NCBI GenBank assembly: GCA_016722705.1
Contig: JADKGN010000005.1
Location: 1-64,000 of the forward strand
From: Candidatus Dechloromonas phosphoritropha
GTDB taxonomy: Bacteria; Pseudomonadota; Gammaproteobacteria; Burkholderiales; Rhodocyclaceae
Length of the DNA: 64,000 nucleotides
Direction: 5' to 3'
Positions 55,867-64,000 of this stretch are shown here, piece by piece. The position numbers and the translations under genes are program-made. The notes under the pieces were generated by a model. The model had not been told where the DNA came from. It ran no database searches and worked only from the letters and a program-made list of their open reading frames with translations. The stretch's first letter is position 1. Each line of letters begins with the position of its first letter.

Positions 55867-57057
55867 ATGGAATTACAGGGAAAGCGCATCGTGTTCGGGG
55901 TCACTGGCGGTATTGCCGCCTACAAGGCAGCCGAGTTGCTCCGCCTGCTGGGCAAACAAGGCGCCGAGGTGCAGGTGGCGATGACCGAGGGGGCGATGCA
56001 TTTCGTGACGGCGACGACCTTCCAGGCGCTGTCCGGCAAGCCGGTGTTCAGCGACCAGTGGGATGCGCGGATGCCAAACGCGATGGCGCACATCGATCTG
56101 TCGCGCTCGGCCGACCTGATCCTGGTCGCTCCCGCCTCGGCCAATTTTCTGGCGCGCTGTGCCAATGGCTTCGCCGACGATCTGCTAGCCACCATGGTGC
56201 TGGCGCGCAATTGCCCGCTGCTACTGGCCCCGGCGATGAACCGCCAGATGTGGGAAAACCCGGCGACGCAGCGCAATGTCGTGCAATTGCAGGCCGACGG
56301 CGTGCAGTTCGTCGGTCCGGCCAGCGGCGAGCAGGCCTGCGGCGAAGTCGGCGTTGGTCGCATGGCGGAGCCGGCCGAAATTCTCGAGGAGGTGATCGCC
56401 CTCTTCACGCCCAAGGTGCTGGCCGGCAAAAAGGTTTTGCTTACCGCTGGCCCGACCTTCGAGGCGATCGATTCGGTACGCGGCATCACCAACCTGTCGT
56501 CGGGGCGCATGGGCTATGCGGTGGCGCGCGCGGCGCGCCAGGCAGGCGCCGCGGTGACGCTGGTTTCCGGTCCGGTCGCTTTTGACGCACCTTTCGGCGT
56601 CGACCGCATCGATGTCAGAAGCGCGCTCGACATGCACGCCGCCGTGCTGGAACGGGCCGCGGCTGCGGATATTTTTATCGCGGTGGCCGCGGTGGCCGAT
56701 TACCGGGTCGCCAATGCAGCCGAACACAAGCTAAAGAAGGACGCGGGCGGGATTCCACCGATCGAGCTGATCGAAAATCCGGACATCCTCGCCGCAGTGG
56801 CGGCGCTGAAGGATGGGCCGTTCTGCGTCGGCTTCGCCGCCGAGAGCCGCAATCTCGAGGAATACGCGCAGGCCAAGCGGCAACGGAAGGGTATCCCGCT
56901 GATTGCCGGCAACCTGATCCAGCACGGTTTCGGCGGCGACGATAACCGCCTCGTACTGTTCGACGACCATGGCACGCACCCTCTGACGCCGGCGCCAAAA
57001 TCCGTGCTCTCCAGCCAGCTCGTCCAACATATCGCCGATCTCATGGAAAAATACTGA
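55867..57057 (+). CDS. coaBC: Phosphopantothenoylcysteine decarboxylase/synthetase
   Basis: CoaBC (396 residues) makes phosphopantothenoylcysteine and decarboxylates it in coenzyme A synthesis. The N-terminal flavin domain has FGVTGGIAAYKAAELLR, AHIDLSRSADLILVAPASANFLAR and PAMNRQMWENPATQRNV; the C-terminal synthetase has LTAGPTFEAIDSVRGITNLSSGRMGYAVA, AAVADYRVANAAEHKLKK and LIENPDILAAVA. In-frame ATG 55867 is used, not 55837. dut, which commonly follows, is absent; the next 500 bases are damaged sequence and IS elements. Confidence 0.97.
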   Translation: MELQGKRIVFGVTGGIAAYKAAELLRLLGKQGAEVQVAMTEGAMHFVTATTFQALSGKPVFSDQWDARMPNAMAHIDLSRSADLILVAPASANFLARCANGFADDLLATMVLARNCPLLLAPAMNRQMWENPATQRNVVQLQADGVQFVGPASGEQACGEVGVGRMAEPAEILEEVIALFTPKVLAGKKVLLTAGPTFEAIDSVRGITNLSSGRMGYAVARAARQAGAAVTLVSGPVAFDAPFGVDRIDVRSALDMHAAVLERAAAADIFIAVAAVADYRVANAAEHKLKKDAGGIPPIELIENPDILAAVAALKDGPFCVGFAAESRNLEEYAQAKRQRKGIPLIAGNLIQHGFGGDDNRLVLFDDHGTHPLTPAPKSVLSSQLVQHIADLMEKY

Positions 57058-57335
57058 TGCGCCGTATCAGTGTGAATTTACCCGAGACCCCTCGATGGAG
57101 TGGGAGCCTTCTCCCACAAGGCTTTCAAGACCCCGCAGGTATCGCACAATGGTGAGACAAATTGGCGATGGTGGAGACATTTTTATAACGATCACGGGAT
57201 GAAACGGTCTGGTATTTCAGAAGGCGCAGACCGGATGATCTCAGAGCAGTTATCGGTCAGGGCCTCAAAAAATCTGGCAAATATTGCATTGACACATTGG
57301 CAACACGGGGCGGCGACACAACATTTCGTTGGTGA

Positions 57336-57500
57336 GACAACACCCATCAGTTGCAAGTCCGGCTTTACCGCAAGGAGTCTAATAAGGCCAGGCTACTCGA
57401 AGGACAGGACTTCGTTAGACTTGAGGCGACACTATCAAGGGGCGCGCGTCAGGACTTCGATCTGCACCGGATAGTGGAGTTACCGCAGTTCGCAGACTGA
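57336..57500 (+). pseudogene. Possible C-terminal remnant of an unknown gene
   Basis: One frame reads HQLQVRLYRKESNKARLLEG then QDFVRLEATLSRGARQDFDL and HRIVELPQFAD before TGA 57498. The composition is protein-like, and the pattern (short basic strand, then FVRLEATLSR) faintly recalls the end of phage or plasmid replication initiators, but this is weak. An in-frame TGA lies just upstream at 57333. Confidence 0.25.
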
Positions 57501-57547
57501 GGTTCCTCCATCTGCGTATCCTTGGCTCAGATGGAGGCACTATCACC

Positions 57548-57551
57548 CTAG
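57548..57551. repeat. Target duplication CTAG of IS1182, left copy
   Basis: CTAG, repeated at 59091-59094. Confidence 0.8.
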
Positions 57552-59090
57552 CAGCCTGTCGGGCTTGAGTTCGACCGATGGCGCGATTTCATAATCCGGG
57601 ACGAATTGACACCTTTTGGGGCGAAATCGGGTTGTTTTTTCATGGAATTGCAATGCTCCTGTTCTATTTTCTCACTGCGGACGCAATACGGCCATGCGCT
57701 TCAAATTCCACGCGAGGCAAACCAGCGTCCATTCGTTCTTGACGTTAGAAAGACCGCGGAGCAGAAACTGGCGCAAGCCCATCACCGACTTGATGATGCC
57801 GAACACCGGGTCAACCGTCTGTTTGCGTAGCGCATAGGCGGCACGCCCCGTTCGTGTCTTGAGCGTGTGTTTCATGATCTCGACCGGCGAGGCGTCGCCC
57901 GCCAGCAGCAGCGGCTCGGTAAAACGTTCCCGCCAGTCCGGATGGTGCTCGTCGCGCTGGACGGCAATCAGCGGCTCACTGTTGGCGGCGAGACACGCCG
58001 CGACGTTCTTCGCGCTGTAATAGCCGGTGTCGGCCAGCCAGGTCTTGGGCTGATTTAGCCCTTCGGGGTTAGCCTGAACTTTCGCCAGCATGGGCTCAAC
58101 CTGTTCTTTGTCGTTCGTGGCTTGAGTAACATGCGTGGCGAGGATGAGCATCGATTCGGTGTCAACGACCGCCTGCGCGTTATAGCACTGCTCAAAGCCG
58201 CCACCAGCCACCTTCATGATCCGCGATTCTTCGTCGGTCAGGTTGATCGGGTCGTTGGCTCGCGGGCCCGGCTCGGGAGGCTCCGGCTCCTTGCCACGGG
58301 GCTTCTTGCCCGTCTTTGCTTCCTTGGCCACACGAGCCGACATCTTGGCCTCGTACTCGGCCTGTTCCCCCGCGAACCGCTCCTGGGCTCGCGCTTCGAT
58401 CTTGACCTTGGCCGCCGCAATCGCGGCCAAGCGATCTTCCCGGCGGGTGATCTCCTCGGGAATGCTGACCCCGTCCGGCACGACCGACTGGTCGGCCGCT
58501 GCGGCCAGCGCTAACAGTTCCTGCACTTCGGCCTTCAGATGGGCTTCGATCTTCTCGCAATGCCCGTACGACAAGGCGCTGTGCCGGCTAGCATTGGCGT
58601 GAATCTTGGTGCCATCCAGGCTTACCGTGCCAAAGCGCGAGAGTTGGTTCTCTCGGGCCACCTGTAGCACTTGAACAAACGCCGATTCAAATTCCTGGCC
58701 AAAGCGCGTCCTGAACGTCGCCAGGGTGTCGTGATCCGGATGCCGGTTGCAGGCAATGTACCGGAACGCCAGCGAGTCGTACGTTGCCCGTTCGATCTTG
58801 CGACTGGAGAACGTGCCCGTGGCGTAACCGTAGATCAGCAACGACAGCAGCGTCGCCGGATGGTAGGCCTCACTGCCTCTGCCCGCATAGGCCCGCTCCA
58901 GCGCCGAGAGGTCCAGCCCTTCGACCACATCCACAACGTACCGTGCCAAGTGCGCCTTGGGTAACCAATCCTGCACCGAAGGTGGGAGCAGGTAGTCCGT
59001 ATCTCGATCTATCGGTTGAAAGGCCATTACCGTGCCCGTTGAAATAGTGGATATGATTATATCATATTTCTGGTTAAGTCCGACAGGCTG
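57552..59090 (-). mobile_element. IS1182-family insertion sequence
   Basis: The 1539-bp element has inverted ends CAGCCTGTCGGGCTT and (reversed right end) CAGCCTGTCGGACTT and is flanked by CTAG on both sides, the palindromic 4-bp duplication known for this family. One transposase gene on the minus strand. Confidence 0.9.
57672..59027 (-). CDS. IS1182-family transposase
   Basis: The 451-residue protein begins MAFQPIDRDTDYLLPPSVQDWLP then LARYVVDVVEGLDLSAL, YHPATLLSLLIYGYATGTFSSRKIERATYDSLAFRYIACNRHPDHDTLATFR, LDGTKIHANASRHSALSYGH with the first catalytic Asp, a charged linker, NAQAVVDTESMLILATHVTQ, WLADTGYYSAKN and VDPVFGIIKSVMGLRQFLLRGLSNVKNEW with the final Glu region changed to FGIIK. It is uninterrupted and possibly active. 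Confidence 0.93.
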   Translation of the reverse strand: MAFQPIDRDTDYLLPPSVQDWLPKAHLARYVVDVVEGLDLSALERAYAGRGSEAYHPATLLSLLIYGYATGTFSSRKIERATYDSLAFRYIACNRHPDHDTLATFRTRFGQEFESAFVQVLQVARENQLSRFGTVSLDGTKIHANASRHSALSYGHCEKIEAHLKAEVQELLALAAAADQSVVPDGVSIPEEITRREDRLAAIAAAKVKIEARAQERFAGEQAEYEAKMSARVAKEAKTGKKPRGKEPEPPEPGPRANDPINLTDEESRIMKVAGGGFEQCYNAQAVVDTESMLILATHVTQATNDKEQVEPMLAKVQANPEGLNQPKTWLADTGYYSAKNVAACLAANSEPLIAVQRDEHHPDWRERFTEPLLLAGDASPVEIMKHTLKTRTGRAAYALRKQTVDPVFGIIKSVMGLRQFLLRGLSNVKNEWTLVCLAWNLKRMAVLRPQ

Positions 59091-59153
59091 CTAGCCAATG
59101 TATTTCTTGAGCAGTCCGATTGAATTGCCAAACTTGTCATTTCGTCGGAACTA

Positions 59154-60298
59154 GTGTTTAATTGCATTAATAAACATAGTTAACTATGATGACTCCATCG
59201 AGTGTTACGAGATGGAGGCGGCGGTGTCGCGAGTTGCATCGGCGATTAATTGCACGGCAGAAGACAGAAAGGAACTGGAGCGGCTGAGCAAGAGTCGCAC
59301 GGATGAAGCACGCCTGGTGGAGCGGGCGAAGCTTGTTCTGAGGTGCCTGACGGGGCGACGCAACGACGAAGTGGCGGCAGAGCTTGGCATTCAGGCGGCA
59401 ACGGTAAGCACCTGGCGCAAGCGGTTTTCCAGCGAAGGCTTGGCGGGATTGCGGGATCGCCCCCGGCCTGGCAAACCGCCAGTCTATCCGGCGTCGGAAT
59501 TGCGCCAACGCATTCTCAAGCAACTCGAAGCCCCGCCTCCGGCCGGGTTCTCGGGCTGGGACGGCGGCGCGCTGGCTCAAGCCCTCAACGTTTCTGATGA
59601 CGCGGTGTGGCGTGTGCTGCGAAAGGAAGGCATCCAGCTTCGGCGACATCGTTCGTGGTGCGTGAGTACCGATCCGGAGTTTGCGGCCAAGTCGGCAGAC
59701 GTCATCGGGTTGTATCTGAGTCCGCCGCAAAATGCCCTCGTGCTTAGCGTCGACGAAAAACCGTCGATTCAGGCGCTGGAAAGGAAAACCGGCTATGTTT
59801 GCACCAGTAGCGGCAAGATCGTGCGAGGACTGAAGAGCACCTACAAGCGACATGGCACGATCAACTTGTTCGCCGCCCTCAATGTTGCGACCGGCGAAAT
59901 TAAATCGAAGACCACCCACACCAAGAAACGTCCTGACTTTCAGGCGTTCATGGACGAGTTGGTCGTTGATATTCCGGACGATCAGCAAATCCACGTCATT
60001 CTTGACAATTACAGCACCCACAAGAAAAACCACGAGTGGTTGGCCCGACATCCCAATGTTCACTTCCACTTCACCCCGACTTCAGCCAGTTGGCTCAACC
60101 AGATCAAGATTTGGTTCGGCATCTTCGCGCGCAAAACACTCAACGGCGCCAGCTTCGCCACCATCGAGCAGTTGGTACAGGCCATCGAGGCGTTTATCGC
60201 AACCTACAACCAATCCGCATCTCCTTTTGTTTGGCGCAAACGTGAAGTCAAGGGCGCTCAACTTAGAAATAAAATCGTTAATTTACGCAATTAAACAC
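59154..60298 (+). mobile_element. IS630-family insertion sequence
   Basis: The 1145-bp element has ends GTGTTTAATTGC in inverted orientation and lies between duplicated TA dinucleotides (59152-59153 and 60299-60300), the rule for IS630/Tc1 elements. The restored target is CTAG. Confidence 0.92.
59212..60294 (+). CDS. IS630-family transposase
   Basis: The 360-residue protein has an N-terminal helix-turn-helix (VERAKLVLRCLTGRRNDEVAAELGIQAATVSTWRKRF), a second one (LAQALNVSDDAVWRVLRKEGI) and the DDE domain: VLSVDEKPSIQALERKTG, IHVILDNYSTHKKNHEWLARHP and FTPTSASWLNQIKIWFGIFARKTL. In this family the last acidic residue usually reads WLNQIE; here it is Lys (NQIK), so catalysis may be lost despite the open frame. 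Confidence 0.92.
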   Translation: MEAAVSRVASAINCTAEDRKELERLSKSRTDEARLVERAKLVLRCLTGRRNDEVAAELGIQAATVSTWRKRFSSEGLAGLRDRPRPGKPPVYPASELRQRILKQLEAPPPAGFSGWDGGALAQALNVSDDAVWRVLRKEGIQLRRHRSWCVSTDPEFAAKSADVIGLYLSPPQNALVLSVDEKPSIQALERKTGYVCTSSGKIVRGLKSTYKRHGTINLFAALNVATGEIKSKTTHTKKRPDFQAFMDELVVDIPDDQQIHVILDNYSTHKKNHEWLARHPNVHFHFTPTSASWLNQIKIWFGIFARKTLNGASFATIEQLVQAIEAFIATYNQSASPFVWRKREVKGAQLRNKIVNLRN

Positions 60299-60339
60299 TA
60301 GCTCTATCCTAGGGTCGAAGCGCTCGATCCAATGACTTG

Positions 60340-60785
60340 TCAATATTTCGGGTTATTTGTCTTCAACGCGTCTTCCACGCTGTCACGAAGCCAAGCGGGT
60401 AGGTTCCAGTTCCCGTAGCGATCATTCCAACGACCACCCAGCATCTTGATGATGCTGTTCAAAGCCTTGTCGTATGGAAACCAGATCGTCAAATATGATG
60501 AATAATCTCGAAGAAATACCTTTCTGTTTCGGGCATAAAACACTTTCTCCTTGTAAGAGCATCTGGATGGTGTCTGGATAGTATCCTCGTTGGCATCGCT
60601 TACTACGATTGGCATATCCTCAGCCTTCTTCTTTGCTTCCGATCTAGCCTGCTTACGAAGTTCTTCTGCTGCCGGGTAGAAAATCCACTCCTTGTTGGCA
60701 TGGCCATCAATTACGACTTTGGCTAGGCTGTCCCAGTCCCAAGTCTCTTGAAGCTCTGGATCGACAGTGATTTCAACCGGATTGA
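60340..60785 (-). pseudogene. CoiA-like protein, C-terminal fragment
   Basis: The minus-strand frame is open from the IS256 border: LNPVEITVDPELQETWDWDSLAKVVIDG, HANKEWIFYPAAEELRKQARSEAKKKAED, then the segment from 60615 with SYLTIWFPYDKALNSIIKMLGGRWNDRYGNWNLPAWLRDSVEDAL, which looks like a HARP-type domain, to the stop at 60340. There is no start of its own; it is best read as the continuation of the gene fragment at 62149-62694, separated by IS256. Confidence 0.65.
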
Positions 60786-62148
60786 GTCCCTAAACTGCTG
60801 TAAATCGGGTGGCAGGTAGCCACCGCTTCGATTCGGTAAACTGACGTTGCGAGACGATCGATAACCGAAGGAGAGAAGCGATGACTGGGTATGAGGTTAG
60901 CGTAGGAACGGACTTGCTGCCAGGGCTTTTAAACGGGCAGGACGGGCTGGCGAAACTGGTGGAAGCGGTGCTCAATCAAGTACTGGAGGCGCAGGTGACG
61001 GAAACGCTGGGGGCGACGCGGCACGAGCGCACGGACGAACGGGCCGGCTATCGCAACGGCTACCGGCCACGCACCCTTTACACGCGGGTTGGGCCGGTGA
61101 CGCTGCTGGTGCCGCAGACGCGGGACGGCAGCTTTTCGACGGACATCTTCAAGCGCTACCAGCGGAGCGAGCAGGCCTTCGTTCTGGCGCTCATGGAAAT
61201 GGTCGTGCACGGTGTCTCGACGCGCAAGGTCTCGGCGATCACCGAAGAGCTGTGCGGCGCCAGCTTCTCCAAATCGATGGTGAGCGCACTGTGCGCCGGA
61301 CTGGAACCGCGGGTCAGCGCGTTCAACGAACGGCGGCTGGACGGCGAGTATCCCTTCGTGCTGGTCGATGCCCTGTTGATCAAGAGTCGGCAAGAAGATC
61401 GTGTGGTTTCGCGTGCCGTGCTGACCGTCTCAGGCATCCGCTCCGATGGCTTCCGGGAGATTCTGGGCGTGCGGATCGGCGACACCGAGAGCTTCGCCAC
61501 CTGGGACGGACCTTCCGCTGGCTCAGAGGGCGCGGCCTCAAGGGCACGCAGTTCATCATCTCGGACGACCACGGCGGCCTGCGTGAAGCGGCAGCGCGGC
61601 ACTTTCAGGGGGCCAGCTGGCAACGCTGTCAGGTGCATCTGATGCGCAACATTCTGGGCCAATGCAACACCCGCCACCGCGCCGAGGTGGCAGCTGCCGT
61701 CAAGCTCGTGCTGCAGGCGCCCGATTTGGTCGAGGCCAAGCGCCGCCTGGCGGAATTCACCGAGCGCTTCGCCAAGAGCGCCCCCAAAGCGGTGGCCTGC
61801 CTCGAAGCAGGATTCGAGGATGCCATGGCGGTAATGGTCTTGCCCGAGAAGTATCGCAAGCGGCTACGCACAACGAACATGCAGGAGCGGCTCAACGAGG
61901 AAATTCGCCGGCGGGAGCGCGTGATCCGCATCTTCCCCAACGACGAGTCAGCCTTGCGCCTGATCGGCGCTCTGCTGGCCGAACAGAACGAGGCTTGGCA
62001 GGAACGGAAGTACCTCGACATGGATGAATTCAAGGAGTGGGCGGCTTCCCGCGCCGCAGCTAGCGAGGGCAACAACGTTGTTGCCCTCGCTAGCTGAAAA
62101 CCATTCGTCATTCATCGGATCGAAGAGTATTTACAGCAGATTTTGGAC
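60786..62148 (+). mobile_element. IS256-family insertion sequence
   Basis: Inverted ends share CTGCTGTAAAT within about 20 bases starting GTCC (left 60786-60805, right 62129-62148). The transposase gene fills the interior. Only TTGA is repeated at the borders, short of the usual 8-9 bp, so the exact ends or the duplication are uncertain. Confidence 0.8.
60881..62097 (+). CDS. IS256-family transposase, one frameshift
   Basis: This protein would have about 405 residues. The first frame has GLAKLVEAVLNQVLEAQVTETLGATRHERTDERAGYRNGYRPRTLYTRVGPVTLLVPQTRDGSFSTDIFKRYQRSEQA and YPFVLVDALLIKSRQEDRVVSRAVLTVSGI with the first Asp, up to ESFATWDG near 61505. The second frame continues FRWLRGRGLKGTQFIISDDHGGLREAA (second Asp), QRCQVHLMRNIL and NMQERLNEEIRRRERVIRIFPNDESALRLIGALLAEQNE (final Glu), ending at 62097. 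One missing base near 61508 explains the break; it may be a sequencing error. Confidence 0.9.
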
Positions 62149-62694
62149 TTGACTTTCAACCGCTGCCAACCCAAGGTGTTCAATCAGATCGTGCTTATCG
62201 AAATCAACGAAATGCGTGACTGCCACTTCGACGAGAAGGTCTGTGTTCCCGTTCGCTGCAACTAGATCAGGTCGAATCAGCTGCCCACGATTTTCAAGAT
62301 CCTGACCAGCTAAAACCATCAATGGAACTTCCTGGCGGATGCATGATAAGTTGGTAAAAACCGGCTTAACTTCTATGACATGCTCTGCGCGGCGGCCATG
62401 AGATGCCGCCTCTACTGCTCTGACTGCAAACGCGGGTAAAATCATTCCTGATCGATCGATGATGATCTGTTTAGCTGCACGGTGAAGGGCACTCTCGGCA
62501 GCTCCATCGCAATCTGCGCCCGTGTGGTGCGCAAAATGCCAGGATCGCTCTTGACCCTGCTTGGCCACCAACAGACTATTGCAATGAGTGCAAATACACT
62601 CGCAATGAAGTCCGTTCTGTGCCTCGGCAATTGAAATCATTCGCTCAGTAGTCTTGTGAAAAGCAAATGCTTGTTTCATAGTTGGCTGTGTCAT
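62149..62694 (-). pseudogene. CoiA-like nuclease, N-terminal fragment cut by IS256
   Basis: Start ATG 62694 has AGGAGAAGG 3 bases upstream. The N-terminus AFAFHKTTERMISIAEAQNG followed by CECICTHCNSLLVAKQGQERSWHFAHHTG is the zinc-finger plus HFAH signature of the competence CoiA-like family. RPDLVAANGNTDLLVEVAVTHFVDFDKHDLIEHLGL then matches the PD-(D/E)xK nuclease core (Asp, Glu, Lys). The frame ends inside IS256 at 62131. The gene is divergent, with 17 bases between start codons, from the unknown membrane protein gene. Confidence 0.75.
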
Positions 62695-62711
62695 GACCTT
62701 CTCCTAAAAAT

Positions 62712-63770
62712 ATGTCTGCTGACAAACTCAATTCTCCAGAGCCACTCGCTACGGAACAGACCCAAAACGGGGTTCAAACGGGGTTCGATCTTTGGAAAAG
62801 CGCGTCTTTACTTGAGTCTTCAAGCCAGACCTGGAACGAAAAAGGTCGGTTGGACACGAGCTTGCTTCGGGCGATATGTGCCCTAACGATCCAATTTCCA
62901 GAACGTGCTGGAGAGGGGTTTAGTCCGATGGAGGTCGCAGATGCAATCGGGCAACAAATGGGGCGCTCATGGACCCCTGGCGACGGCAAGGAACAGATTT
63001 CAGATAAAGTCCGTCGCCAATGGAAGCAACTCGAAAAGCTCATGGATCAAAAGCGAGAGGGGCTATTTCAGCAAGCTGCTGACCAGGGATTCTCGTATAT
63101 CGCTTGGCCCGAACGTGACGAGGGTGGCGGTACCGGGAAAATGACCCGCTATCTCCTCAGGGAGCGGCAGGTATCGATTAATGTCGATGAAACTGAGAGC
63201 ACGCTGGGAGCTTCGGTACATACTTCTTCTGCCGATGAAATTCGCTATATCTGCGAGGATCTCGACGATGCTGGGCCCATAGCTCGATATTTCTCTCGTG
63301 GCTACAAGATGAACGGCTGGCGTCGCTGGATGTTCGTCGCGGTAATTCTTATTGCTGCGATTGAAGCAGCTTTTCTTGTGATTGTGGTGACCGCATCGCT
63401 TTCAGGCAAGGCGGGTGTGATGGGGTTCATCAACATCTTGTTCGCTGCTGCTGTCTCCTTGTGGGGCACATGGAAAGTTATTGGCCCGATCGTCACACTG
63501 CCTGATAGGCGTATCAATCTGGCACCGTGGTGGATGCAGTCAGAGAATGATGATCGACTAATCGAATGGCGCTGTCCTCCGAAGCACAGCATGAAAGCTA
63601 TTAAGGCTGCTCGCTACACCTCAGCCTGCCCACTCTGTAATGGAAAAATCAGCGTAAAAAATGGTGGTCGCGAATTTCATGGCCGACTTGTGGGGCGATG
63701 TGCAGAAGCGCCTTCTGAGCACATCTTTTCATTCGATCACGTATTGCGTCGAGGGAAACTACAGCGGTAG
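62712..63770 (+). CDS. Membrane protein of unknown function with C-terminal cysteine motif
   Basis: The 352-residue protein has an N-terminal helical, winged-helix-like part (LLRAICALTIQFPERAGEGFSPMEVADAIG, SDKVRRQWKQLEKLM), a middle segment SYIAWPERDEGGGTGKMTRYLL, two membrane helices (about residues 205-228 and 236-258), and a cytosolic or periplasmic tail with Cys288, the pair CPLC (306, 309) and Cys330, a possible zinc ribbon. I do not recognise the family. No ribosome site precedes ATG 62712; the 17-base gap to the divergent CoiA-like gene leaves no room for two promoters. The composition is lower in GC than the core genes, suggesting transfer. Confidence 0.7.
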   Translation: MSADKLNSPEPLATEQTQNGVQTGFDLWKSASLLESSSQTWNEKGRLDTSLLRAICALTIQFPERAGEGFSPMEVADAIGQQMGRSWTPGDGKEQISDKVRRQWKQLEKLMDQKREGLFQQAADQGFSYIAWPERDEGGGTGKMTRYLLRERQVSINVDETESTLGASVHTSSADEIRYICEDLDDAGPIARYFSRGYKMNGWRRWMFVAVILIAAIEAAFLVIVVTASLSGKAGVMGFINILFAAAVSLWGTWKVIGPIVTLPDRRINLAPWWMQSENDDRLIEWRCPPKHSMKAIKAARYTSACPLCNGKISVKNGGREFHGRLVGRCAEAPSEHIFSFDHVLRRGKLQR

Positions 63771-64000
63771 CGGCTCGTTTCAGAGAAGCATGTCCGAAAT
63801 GGTTGTTTGAATCGCCCACGATTTTGGCAGCAGTTGGGTGGTCTTAGAGCAAAACCGATCCTTCAGCACTTAGCGTTGGGACTTTTTTTGAGTTCAGTAG
63901 GCAGAACCTTATACTTCTCTGCCTCAAGAGTGCAACGCAAAGGTGTTGCACATTTTCAATTAATCGCAACTACCGTGGTACTTGGTCGCCAATAAAGCCA
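63771..64000. other. Contig end without a recognisable gene
   Basis: A TTG-started frame (63807-63995) shows no family features or ribosome site. I see nothing I can support here. Confidence 0.5.

Larger units (their letters stand above)
57058..57551. other. Damaged stretch after coaBC
   Basis: No intact gene. It contains a short hairpin GTGGGAG-CCTT-CTCCCAC near 57102 and a larger one, CCTCCATCTG / CAGATGGAGG with a 13-base loop, at about 57506-57538, plus a possible gene tail at 57336-57500. Confidence 0.5.

Noticed and set aside
59167..60069. 300-codon minus-strand frame over the IS630 transposase
   Set aside because: Antisense shadow; the plus frame has all IS630 domains.
63807..63995. 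62-codon frame at the contig end
   Set aside because: TTG start without ribosome site, no protein-like pattern and no family similarity that I can see.

Overview
The window looks like a chromosomal contig of a GC-rich betaproteobacterium, most likely Rhodocyclales (Accumulibacter/Propionivibrio/Azonexus relatives). This is inferred from gene content and order: prpE, etfBA with an acyl-CoA dehydrogenase, rpsF-priB-rpsR-rplI-dnaB, gyrA-serC-pheA-hisC-tyrA, rpmB-rpmG-radC-coaBC. No rRNA, tRNA or CRISPR array was seen.

Layout. 1-2118: two genes shredded by indels, an acryloyl-CoA reductase-like gene (acuI) and a response regulator with a degenerate GGDEF domain. 2165-9095: prpE, a terminator, then ppx followed tightly by an Mla-type lipid transport operon (mlaE, mlaF, mlaD plus an auxiliary lipoprotein). 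9087-15589: a TetR regulator facing etfB-etfA, a CbiM-like membrane protein, a FimV-like protein and an acyl-CoA dehydrogenase, with two palindromes at the divergent start. 15701-18621: S6-PriB-S18-L9 operon and dnaB. 18639-28742: transglutaminase-like protein, PIN-PhoH ATPase, peroxiredoxin, an oligopeptide-binding lipoprotein, a methyltransferase, a HAD phosphatase, ubiG, an OmpA-family protein and a methylthioadenosine/SAH deaminase. 28836-36455: gyrA, serC, pheA, hisC, tyrA and a secreted ATP-dependent DNA ligase. 36503-37570: an acyltransferase.

38014-45509 is an insertion-sequence scrapyard. IS66 sits inside an IS21 remnant (8-bp duplication GCCCCAGC), and IS5 sits at the end of an IS1380 element (CTAG duplication). 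Between and beside them lie the remains of a minus-strand locus that resembles an HvfA/bufferin-type RiPP metallophore operon: a zinc-finger anti-sigma gene, a truncated Hvf-like precursor and the C-terminal half of a DUF692/MNIO enzyme, with an ECF sigma gene divergent from it. This is the most interesting region.

45649-57057 returns to housekeeping: Tim44-like protein, RstA/RstB-like two-component pair, fatty acid desaturase, dsbB, rpmG, rpmB, radC and coaBC. Between dsbB and rpmG a 3.5-kb element with a multi-zinc-ribbon transposase has split a shared bidirectional terminator and itself carries an IS4 element. 57552-62148 holds IS1182, IS630 and IS256. The IS256 splits a CoiA-like nuclease gene that lies back to back with an unknown membrane protein at the contig end.

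A recurring caveat is single-base indels in genes that must be intact, such as rpsR, etfB, mlaF and prpE, often in homopolymers. I read most frameshifts as assembly or sequencing errors, densest in the first 2 kb. The IS insertions, the internal deletions and the nonsense codons in IS genes look like real decay.
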